Assembly (NCBI GenBank): GCA_016721725.1
Contig: JADKHN010000001.1
Coordinates: 1,178,001-1,242,000, forward strand
Direction of reading: 5' to 3'
From: Chitinophagaceae bacterium
GTDB lineage: Bacteria > Bacteroidota > Bacteroidia > Chitinophagales > Chitinophagaceae
DNA length: 64,000 bases
This document shows, one piece after another, positions 58,120 to 64,000 of the stretch; position 1 is the stretch's first letter; each line of letters starts with the position of its first letter. The notes below the pieces were generated by a model that saw nothing but the letters and a program-made list of their open reading frames with translations, made no database searches and was not told the DNA's origin. The position numbers and the translations under genes were made by a program.

Positions 58120-58145
58120 CAAGGTAGATCGCGAAACCTACCTTG
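58120..58145 (-). terminator. Terminator of the 24-residue small gene
   Basis: 8-bp stem CAAGGTAG/CTACCTTG with a 10-base loop; on the minus strand it is followed by TTTTTTTATT, so it ends transcription coming from the 58.3-kb promoter. Confidence 0.72.
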
Positions 58146-58181
58146 CATTCAATGATTGCAGTGTCGTACTTTTTAAGGTTC

Positions 58182-58256
58182 TTATTCTGCAACGATTTGT
58201 TCATCACGTTCATCGTCCTGATCAGGCCTGCGGTTTTTCTTCCGCCCTCCGGTCAT
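58182..58256 (-). CDS. Candidate 24-residue charged microprotein
   Basis: Frame M-T-G-G-R-K-K-N-R-R-P-D-Q-D-D-E-R-D-E-Q then IVAE and TAA: a basic first half and an acidic second half. It sits alone between a plausible promoter (58328-58359) and a strong terminator (58120-58145). The frame is open further upstream but without ATG. It could instead be a small RNA; the coding call rests only on the frame and the flanking signals. The rest of 58013-58401 is empty. Confidence 0.4.
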   Translation of the reverse strand: MTGGRKKNRRPDQDDERDEQIVAE

Positions 58257-58327
58257 ACAGTCCCGCTGTCGTTTAAGCAGCACTTCCGATTCCCTTCCTG
58301 ACCGACCTACTCCGTTTTGAATTGTAG

Positions 58328-58359
58328 TAAAGGTAATATCACCGGATATTCGATTTCAA
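58328..58359 (-). promoter_or_regulatory. Promoter of the small gene at 58.2 kb
   Basis: Minus strand TTG (58357-58359), 21 bases, then TACCTTTA (58328-58335), one mismatch from TAnnTTTG. Confidence 0.45.
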
Positions 58360-58401
58360 TGACTGCGGTCAATGGTCCTGGTGTTTGTCGTCAATTTGTT
58401 C

Positions 58402-58926
58402 TCAGGCGTGCAATTCGATCGGTGTTTTGGCTTTGGCATTCACTTCGAATTCCGCCAGTTGGGTCAGCCGGTCGTCGATCTGCTTCTCATTCACTTCGGC
58501 CTGATGAAACAAGGCGGCCTCTTTTTCCATTCCCAGTGTACGGGCGAAGGCGGCGGCGGTGCCATAAGTGCTGATCTTGAAATGGTTGATGGCCTGGATA
58601 CCGGCGATCAGGCAGGCGTCCCGGGTGGCGGCGTCACTGCATAGCTTCTGTTTTTCATTCACCTCTTCAATAAAGGCATGCATGACCCTGTTATTCAGGT
58701 TCAGCGAAAGGATCTGCTCGGATTCAAAGAATTCCTCGAACAGTTGCACATGATCCTTGACAATGGCATGGTATTTCTGAATAATGGATTTCAGTTTCAG
58801 CGAGATGGCCTTGCTGATCCAGTCTTCCAGGCTGTTCTTCAATTGAATCTCGGCGCTGGTGAATTTTCGTGCATCATGATCCAGCAGGTTGTGGAGCGTT
58901 GCGATGCGGTTAACGGTTTCGGGCAT
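58402..58926 (-). CDS. DUF892 (YciE/YciF-like) ferritin-like protein
   Basis: 174 residues, all helical. Two helix pairs with the spacing of ferritin-like YciE/YciF proteins (LHNLLDHDARKFTSAEIQLKNSL, ATRDACLIAGIQAINHFKISTYG, FHQAEVNEKQIDDRL). Putative metal ligands E/H lie in these helices (for example H102-type in INHF, H in LFHQAE). Stress-associated family; exact function unknown. Confidence 0.82.
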   Translation of the reverse strand: MPETVNRIATLHNLLDHDARKFTSAEIQLKNSLEDWISKAISLKLKSIIQKYHAIVKDHVQLFEEFFESEQILSLNLNNRVMHAFIEEVNEKQKLCSDAATRDACLIAGIQAINHFKISTYGTAAAFARTLGMEKEAALFHQAEVNEKQIDDRLTQLAEFEVNAKAKTPIELHA

Positions 58927-59188
58927 GGTGTATGGTTTTGTTTACGTAAAGCTAACCTGCGGCTGTTTCCGTTATGATGACCGCCATCAAAGAAAGCCTT
59001 GATACTGCTCACCGTTTTGAAATACAGGGCCCGATTTGGTTTGTATGATGTTAATCATTCGTGATGTTGATGGGCAACATTGCTGGACCGGCAAGTCCGG
59101 CGTCACTTTGTAATGTGAACAGATCGGATGCAGACGGACGATCAAAAGGATGGATACGTATGGTACATCATCAATAAAAACCAGGTAT

Positions 59189-59374
59189 ATGCAAAAGAAA
59201 TATCAACAGATTCCCGTAGAGATCCCCTCACCGGGAAAGCCAAAGGAAATAGAACCCCCGATTGATCCGGAGGAACCCATCATCCCGGTGGAAGATCCGG
59301 AGATCATTCCCGATGAGGATCCTTTCGAAACGCCGCCGCCCTTTGAGATTCCGGAACCCGGTGAAGGACCTTGA
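59189..59374 (+). CDS. Small proline/glutamate-rich protein
   Basis: 61 residues from MQKKYQQIPVEIPSPGKP; a longer frame opens 13 codons earlier. The composition is P, E, D and I in about two-thirds of positions (PPIDPEEPIIPVEDPEIIP), with no hydrophobic core, so it must be unfolded or extended. Its stop overlaps the 3' neighbour's upstream region. Similar short acidic proline-rich proteins occur in Chitinophagaceae; function unknown. 58927-59188 shows nothing else. Confidence 0.6.
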   Translation: MQKKYQQIPVEIPSPGKPKEIEPPIDPEEPIIPVEDPEIIPDEDPFETPPPFEIPEPGEGP

Positions 59375-59409
59375 TTCATCTTAGCCAGACCGGAACGTCT
59401 GGAACGATC

Positions 59410-60024
59410 ATGAAAAAAGTATTTACGATACTGTTGTATTTAACCGGCCCCGTTTTTTGTTTAGCTCAGGATAATAATAAGAATTTTGGGTTTAGATTGC
59501 CTTCAGCAAAAGTTGGATTTGAAGGGGGTATCAATTTCTCGCTTCCGGCCCATGACGACCTGATGCGCACGCATACGCTGGGATTAGGGCTCAGCGCCAG
59601 GGCCATGATGGATCTGAATGAACATTGGGAGATCGGCCTCAGGGCCGAATATGACCATCGTTTCGCCAAAAGGGATTATCCCGATTCTGTGTTAAAATTC
59701 ACCAATAAACACAGGGACTATACGATCATGAGCCTGAAACCAGGTGTGCAATTTAATTTTCGTCCCCGTTATTTTGCCGGCCTGGAGGCTGGTATGGCTT
59801 ATGTGAAACTGGAAGGGGATAGCAAGACCGGATTCGGTTTTGTAGAGGAATTTGACGGCTCTACGCCCATCGGTTTCATGATGGAAGTATATGCCGGTAA
59901 AAAGTTCAATTATGTTCCGGGCAGGATGAACCTGGCCATGTCGGTCTACTGGCAATTCTTCTTCGCTGAGACCCATGGGGAAAGCGTGGTTGGGCTCAGA
60001 GCCGCCTATCTGTTCAACCGGTGA
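59410..60024 (+). CDS. Outer-membrane beta-barrel protein (OmpA-like barrel)
   Basis: 204 residues from MKKVFTILLYLTGPVFCLAQ, a signal peptide. Eight-stranded barrel pattern (VGFEGGINFSLPA, LGLGLSARAMMDL, WEIGLRAEYDH, YTIMSLKPGVQFNFRPRYFAGLEAGMAYVK) ending in VGLRAAYLFNR. Function unknown. The upstream gene's stop is 36 bases before this ATG. Confidence 0.78.
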   Translation: MKKVFTILLYLTGPVFCLAQDNNKNFGFRLPSAKVGFEGGINFSLPAHDDLMRTHTLGLGLSARAMMDLNEHWEIGLRAEYDHRFAKRDYPDSVLKFTNKHRDYTIMSLKPGVQFNFRPRYFAGLEAGMAYVKLEGDSKTGFGFVEEFDGSTPIGFMMEVYAGKKFNYVPGRMNLAMSVYWQFFFAETHGESVVGLRAAYLFNR

Positions 60025-60081
60025 TGCGGGAAAGGCGCTGAAGAACTGAATTTTTAAAATCTCCTTTCTTACCTTCATTGC

Positions 60082-61239
60082 ATGAATGCGATCGCAGCTA
60101 ATGTTGTTCAGTTATTCAACAGTCATTTCATGGCTCAGCCTGCCGTTTATTTTTCTCCGGGCCGCATTAACCTCATTGGCGAACATGTGGATTATAATGA
60201 TGGTTTCGTCATGCCCGCCGCCATCAACAAAGGGATCTACTATGCCGTCGCCGTTAACGGAACTTCGGACATTCATATTCATGCTGCTGACAAAGGAGAA
60301 GACCTGGCGGAAAATATCCAGGACATAAGAAAAGGCGAAGGCTGGGCAAATTATGTTCTGGGCGTGGTTCAGGAATTTCTGCTGCTGGGTAAAAAGATCA
60401 GCGGATTCGATTGTGTATTCGGCGGCGATATACCCATCGGTTCGGGTATGAGTTCCTCAGCCGCAGTAGAAGGAGGGATGGCTTATGCTCTAAATGATCT
60501 GTTTGACTGCGGACTGGAACGCACTGAATTGGCGCTGCTCTGCCAACGGGCCGAACACGGATTCCCCGGCGTGAACTGCGGCATCATGGACCAGTTCGCC
60601 AATATGATGGGAAAGAGGGGGGAGGTTATTCTACTGGATTGCCGTGATCTGTCTTACCGTTATTTCCCGCTTGCGCTGAATGGCCATACCCTGGTACTCA
60701 TCAATAGCAAGGTGCACCATGAACTGGCGGCCGGCGAGTACAATATCCGGCGCAGGCAATGTGAAGAGGGCCTGACGATCATGAAAGGACATGGGATCAA
60801 TTCATTCCGTGATCTGAAAACCGCCGATGAGATGATGGCTTACCGTCCTTTGATGAGTGAGCTCGTTTTCAAACGTTGTCTTTTTGTAGTGGAGGAGATC
60901 ATACGAACACAGAAAGCCGCCCGGTTCTTGCAGGAAAATAATATGGCAGAACTGGGAGAACTGATGTTCGCCAGTCATGATGGGTTAAGCAAATGGTATG
61001 AGGTGAGTTGTCCAGAACTGGATTTCCTGGTTGAACAGGCGAGATCAGATCCGGCTGTGATCGGCTCCAGGCTGATGGGTGGAGGATTCGGCGGATGCAC
61101 GATCAATATTGTCAGGGATGACGCGATCGATCAATTTGTTCAACAGGCCAGCGATCATTATCAACGTCGTTTCGGTATCCGGACTGAAACCTATCTGGTG
61201 GAAACCAGTGGGGGAACCGGACCTTGTATGACTAACTGA
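60082..61239 (+). CDS. galK: Galactokinase
   Basis: 385 residues, full length. Signature GRINLIGEHVDYNDG (substrate), the ATP loop IPIGSGMSSSAAVEGG, PGVNCGIMDQFAN, and GGGFGGCTINIV near the C-terminus. Phosphorylates galactose to galactose-1-phosphate. No other Leloir genes are adjacent in the window. Confidence 0.97.
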   Translation: MNAIAANVVQLFNSHFMAQPAVYFSPGRINLIGEHVDYNDGFVMPAAINKGIYYAVAVNGTSDIHIHAADKGEDLAENIQDIRKGEGWANYVLGVVQEFLLLGKKISGFDCVFGGDIPIGSGMSSSAAVEGGMAYALNDLFDCGLERTELALLCQRAEHGFPGVNCGIMDQFANMMGKRGEVILLDCRDLSYRYFPLALNGHTLVLINSKVHHELAAGEYNIRRRQCEEGLTIMKGHGINSFRDLKTADEMMAYRPLMSELVFKRCLFVVEEIIRTQKAARFLQENNMAELGELMFASHDGLSKWYEVSCPELDFLVEQARSDPAVIGSRLMGGGFGGCTINIVRDDAIDQFVQQASDHYQRRFGIRTETYLVETSGGTGPCMTN

Positions 61240-61282
61240 GCCCGTTGACAGCGGAACGCCTTCTTGTCTTAAACTAATAAGC

Positions 61283-62224
61283 ATGATCCGGTTTATTCTC
61301 ATTTTCTCTTTGCTCTGGAAATTCAATCCAGTGACCGCCCAATTCAATTTCATTCCTTCCCCGGATTATATAAGAATATCCTCCAGTGCGCTCACTTTAT
61401 ACGAAGAAAAGGATTACGGGCGATCAGCCCGAACCTATGATAGCCTGTTCCGGGGCGGGAAAGGCAAGGGCAACCGTTTCGATAAATACAATGCCGCCTG
61501 CGCCTGGGCCCTGGCCGGTAACAGGAATAAAGCCTTTCTTTATTTACAGGAATCCCTCATCACCACGGAGTGGGTGAACCTTGCCAATGTGCTTGCGGAC
61601 AGCGACCTGGACAGCCTGCATAGCGATAAACGATGGGATGCGCTCATCAGGCAGGTCACCACCAATAACGTGATACCGGAAGCCAGGATGAATAAACCAT
61701 TGATGGCCCTGCTGGATACCGTGATCAGGAATGACCAGACCGACCGTTACCAGATGGATGCGGTTCAGCAACAGTATGGATGGCAATCCAGACAAATGGA
61801 TTCCCTGATCAAAAAGATCGACAGGCAGGATTCTGTAAACCTGGTCATTGTAAAGAATATCATGGATACCCATGGATGGTTAGGACCCGACCAGATCGGT
61901 TACTCCGGAAACTCGGCCCTGTTCCTGGTCATACAGCATGCCGATTCACTGACACAGGTCAACTATCTGCCCTTGATGAGAGAAGCGGTAAAAAAAGGAA
62001 GCGCCAGGGCACAGGACCTCGCTTTACTGGAAGACCGGGTGCTGGTCAGGCAGGGAAAAGAACAGATCTATGGCAGTCAGCTGAAAACGGGTCCCGACGG
62101 CAGGAATCAATTCTACCCCATCCGCGATGAAAAAAAAGTAAATGTCCGAAGGGCAAAAATGGGACTCGGGCCATTGGAGGATTATGCGCGGCTATTCGGT
62201 CTTGAGTATGTTATTCCCAAATAA
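61283..62224 (+). CDS. Secreted protein with TPR-like helices and DUF6624-like domain
   Basis: 313 residues with a signal peptide (MIRFILIFSLLWKFNPVTA). The N-terminal third has a TPR-like pair (LTLYEEKDYGRSARTYDSLF, KYNAACAWALAGNRNKAFLYL). The C-terminal half (WLGPDQIGYSGNSALFLVIQHAD, LPLMREAVKKGSARAQDLALLEDRVLVRQG) matches the DUF6624 pattern. Function unknown. It overlaps the next gene's likely start by 17 bases. Confidence 0.8.
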   Translation: MIRFILIFSLLWKFNPVTAQFNFIPSPDYIRISSSALTLYEEKDYGRSARTYDSLFRGGKGKGNRFDKYNAACAWALAGNRNKAFLYLQESLITTEWVNLANVLADSDLDSLHSDKRWDALIRQVTTNNVIPEARMNKPLMALLDTVIRNDQTDRYQMDAVQQQYGWQSRQMDSLIKKIDRQDSVNLVIVKNIMDTHGWLGPDQIGYSGNSALFLVIQHADSLTQVNYLPLMREAVKKGSARAQDLALLEDRVLVRQGKEQIYGSQLKTGPDGRNQFYPIRDEKKVNVRRAKMGLGPLEDYARLFGLEYVIPK

Positions 62225-63272
62225 AAAACGAACCCTATTTCGTTTATTACCGTTGAGTGATTTGAAAAAGAAAAAGAACAAAATAAGGCCACCCGGGCGT
62301 TCTGAAACAACAGGACCGGAAGAACGGATACCGGAAATACCTGTGTATGCTGAACCGGCAGCGAAGCTCATCCCACTCCCTCAGCCGGTCAGAACAACAT
62401 TCATCCCCTTGCTGCACCTGAGCCTGAACTGGGTATTGTTCAGTATCATGACCTTGTTGTTCTCTTATTATCTTTTCCCGTATTACCATAAGGAATTGGA
62501 GGCCGTAATGGACTATAAGAACCTGATTGACCCCTCTTTCCATATTAGTACGCCGAATAGTATGCTGGGCGTCATGGGTTTTGTCATTTATCTCTCGGAC
62601 CCGGTCATCTGGTATTACCAGCGACTGATCGTGGCATACCGTAAACAGCTTGCTTTGGAAAACAAACTCAAAGTTCAGGAAACGGTTGAGAACGCCGGCA
62701 AGGCGGGGATATGGTATGTCGCCCTCTGGGAATTCCTGAAGATCTTCCTGCAGATCCCTTTATACCTGGGCAAGGTTGGCGGTATGATGTTCTGGCGATG
62801 GGCGTTGAAAATGTATATCCTGTTTGTTTCATTCAGGATGATCGGTCTGGAATTGCCTTTTTTCATCATCCTGCTGATCATGGTCATGGCCGAATTGGCT
62901 TTTTGGGTAATTCGGCTGACTTATAAGCCTGAGGCTCTTTCCAAACAACAGGTGGAGAGAATACTGGGCTGGGGTTCCAGTCTGCCCGGCATTCTGTTCC
63001 AGGTCTTCTATTCTTTTTACTGCACTTTTCTATATGCTTATATGACCGTCGGTATTTACGACAGCATCATCCGCAAAGACCTGAACGGGAATATGATCAA
63101 CGATTTTTACCAGGTCACGTTCGCCTTCCTGATCATCGTGGGTTTTATGCGTGCTCCGTTCATCCATACAGCAGAAGACGGGGAACCTGTTAAAAATCCG
63201 GCGATCATTGTTGTGTTGAATACGATCGCCTATGCAGTGCTTTATATCAGTTTTTATATGCGTTATCTGTAG
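62208..63272 (+). CDS. Polytopic membrane protein, unknown
   Basis: 354 residues from MLFPNKKRTLFRLLPL; the frame opens 22 codons earlier inside the preceding gene. A basic and proline-rich head (about 1-70) is followed by about seven membrane helices (for example WVLFSIMTLLFSYYLF, ALKMYILFVSFRMIGLELPFFIILLIMVMAELAFWVI, AIIVVLNTIAYAVLYISFYM). No family recognised. Start overlap suggests co-translation with the gene upstream. Confidence 0.7.
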   Translation: MLFPNKKRTLFRLLPLSDLKKKKNKIRPPGRSETTGPEERIPEIPVYAEPAAKLIPLPQPVRTTFIPLLHLSLNWVLFSIMTLLFSYYLFPYYHKELEAVMDYKNLIDPSFHISTPNSMLGVMGFVIYLSDPVIWYYQRLIVAYRKQLALENKLKVQETVENAGKAGIWYVALWEFLKIFLQIPLYLGKVGGMMFWRWALKMYILFVSFRMIGLELPFFIILLIMVMAELAFWVIRLTYKPEALSKQQVERILGWGSSLPGILFQVFYSFYCTFLYAYMTVGIYDSIIRKDLNGNMINDFYQVTFAFLIIVGFMRAPFIHTAEDGEPVKNPAIIVVLNTIAYAVLYISFYMRYL

Positions 63273-63277
63273 GGAGA

Positions 63278-63784
63278 TCAAACATCTTCTTCACGGAATG
63301 ACAGAAGGATGCTGTTGCTCCTGGCCACCACTTCACGGCAACGGACACCGGCTTTATCCAGCATCAGCCTGGAGGCTTTTGCCGTATCGGTCCCGGCGTA
63401 TTTATCCGAGAGATAGACCACTTCGGTGATGCCCGACTGGATGATGGCTTTGGCGCACTCGTTGCAGGGAAAGAGGGCCGTATAGATCTTGCAGCCCCTC
63501 AGGTCCATACCGATATTGTTGAGAATGGCATTGAGTTCGGCATGACAGATATAGGGATACTTGGTGTCCAGGAAAGCGCCCTGCTTCTCCCAGGGAAATT
63601 CATCGTCATCGCAGCCCATGGGCAGGCCATTATAACCCGCACCCACGATCTTGTTCTTGTCGTTCACGATGCAGGCGCCCACCTGGGTGTTTGGGTCCTT
63701 GCTGCGCATGGCGGATAAAAGGGCCACCCCCATGAAATATTCATCCCAGGAAATGTATCCGGTTCTTTTTTTCAATTCTGGCAT
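63278..63784 (-). CDS. Deoxycytidylate (dCMP) deaminase
   Basis: 168 residues. Zinc-binding motifs CHAELNAI (His and catalytic Glu) and PCNECAK (two Cys), with GACIVNDKNKIVGAGYNGLPMG typical of the dCMP deaminase/ComEB group. Makes dUMP for thymidylate synthesis. Convergent with the upstream membrane-protein gene, five bases apart. Confidence 0.95.
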   Translation of the reverse strand: MPELKKRTGYISWDEYFMGVALLSAMRSKDPNTQVGACIVNDKNKIVGAGYNGLPMGCDDDEFPWEKQGAFLDTKYPYICHAELNAILNNIGMDLRGCKIYTALFPCNECAKAIIQSGITEVVYLSDKYAGTDTAKASRLMLDKAGVRCREVVARSNSILLSFREEDV

Positions 63785-63808
63785 CTTCTTCTTTTTTTCT
63801 AAACCATC

Positions 63809-63857
63809 TAGCGATAAGAGTTTACACCTTTAAAAAAGGTGTAAACTCTTATCGCTA
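63809..63857. terminator. Perfect 23-bp hairpin between dCMP deaminase and the next gene
   Basis: Arms of 23 bases (63809-63831 and 63835-63857) pair without mismatch around a 3-base loop. The T-rich stretch TTCTTTTTTTCT at about 63787-63799 lies on the minus-strand downstream side. The right arm begins with the stop codon of the gene that enters from the right edge. It can serve as terminator for that gene. Confidence 0.85.
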
Positions 63858-64000
63858 AACCTTAATATAGATCTTCTTCTTATCCAGCACCCAGGCAAAG
63901 AACCACATCATCGCAATGAAACAGAGGGCATAGAGGAAAGAGCCTACCCTCGGGTCTGCGGGCAATATGGGTTTACAGGCATGTTCATAGAACCAGCCGA
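63855..64000 (-). CDS. C-terminus of a DUF5009/HGSNAT-like membrane acyltransferase (partial)
   Basis: Only the last 48 codons are in the window, ending ...LDKKKIYIKV and TAG at 63855-63857. The segment GWFYEHACKPILPADPRVGS followed by LYALCFIAMMWFFAWVLD fits the end of the DUF5009/heparan-alpha-glucosaminide N-acetyltransferase family, whose proteins end in a membrane helix and a W-x-LD-(K/R)KKI-(Y/F)-I-K-V tail. Family call is from this tail alone. Confidence 0.7.
   Translation of the reverse strand, partial: GWFYEHACKPILPADPRVGSFLYALCFIAMMWFFAWVLDKKKIYIKV

Overview
The window looks like chromosomal DNA from a Bacteroidota bacterium, most likely of the Chitinophagaceae type. Support comes from several promoters fitting the Bacteroidota consensus (TTTG, about 19-21 bases, TAnnTTTG), starts without clear Shine-Dalgarno sequences, a propeller-type LytS sensor with a LytTR regulator, YceI and DUF5777-type envelope proteins, many small lipoproteins and OM barrels, a methionine synthase split into two genes, and Cys-type formate dehydrogenase. 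No phage, plasmid or CRISPR locus is visible.

Layout. 1-2.45 kb (minus): split methionine synthase behind a promoter and a roughly 215-base leader. 2.6-11.7 kb (minus): an envelope electron-transfer operon (OB-fold protein, two haem lipoproteins, YceI, DUF5777 barrel, YceI), then a LytS-type kinase and LytTR regulator, then a gene-free 1.1 kb holding four tandem small-RNA genes, then a small lipoprotein. Six promoters in this block (operon head, four sRNAs, lipoprotein) carry 9-bp direct repeats with exact 21-bp periodicity, locked 33 bases upstream of the -7 element. I read this as a LytTR regulon with a multi-copy sRNA output; it is the main find. 11.7-18.5 kb: RecR, an Ig-like lipoprotein, a UvrD-type helicase-nuclease, SRPBCC and TPR proteins. 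18.7-19.3 kb: three tRNA-Arg(CCT) copies, one cut by a GIY-YIG endonuclease gene and two carrying palindromic inserts. 20.5-32 kb: a sulfane sulfur/thiosulfate island (TauE, CstB-like enzyme, rhodaneses, YeeE/YedE pair, TsdA-like cytochrome, SoxB-like hydrolase, DsrE-like protein, broken porin) with a shared Crp/Fnr-like site at three promoters. 32-42.3 kb: formate-tetrahydrofolate ligase, NAD-type formate dehydrogenase and molybdenum-cofactor genes. 42.5-64 kb: mixed housekeeping and envelope genes (M1 peptidase, esterases, cytochrome c peroxidase, galactokinase, dCMP deaminase), degraded gene remnants at 45.5-46.5 kb, and several intergenic palindrome families.

How parts may work together: the kinase-regulator pair probably switches on the cytochrome/YceI operon that encodes it (if the operon is read through), plus the sRNAs and the lipoprotein. 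The sulfur island probably oxidises or detoxifies persulfide and thiosulfate under one Crp/Fnr-family regulator encoded elsewhere. The formate block pairs formate activation with formate oxidation and supplies its own molybdenum cofactor. All transcription starts, ends and regulatory links are inferred from sequence.
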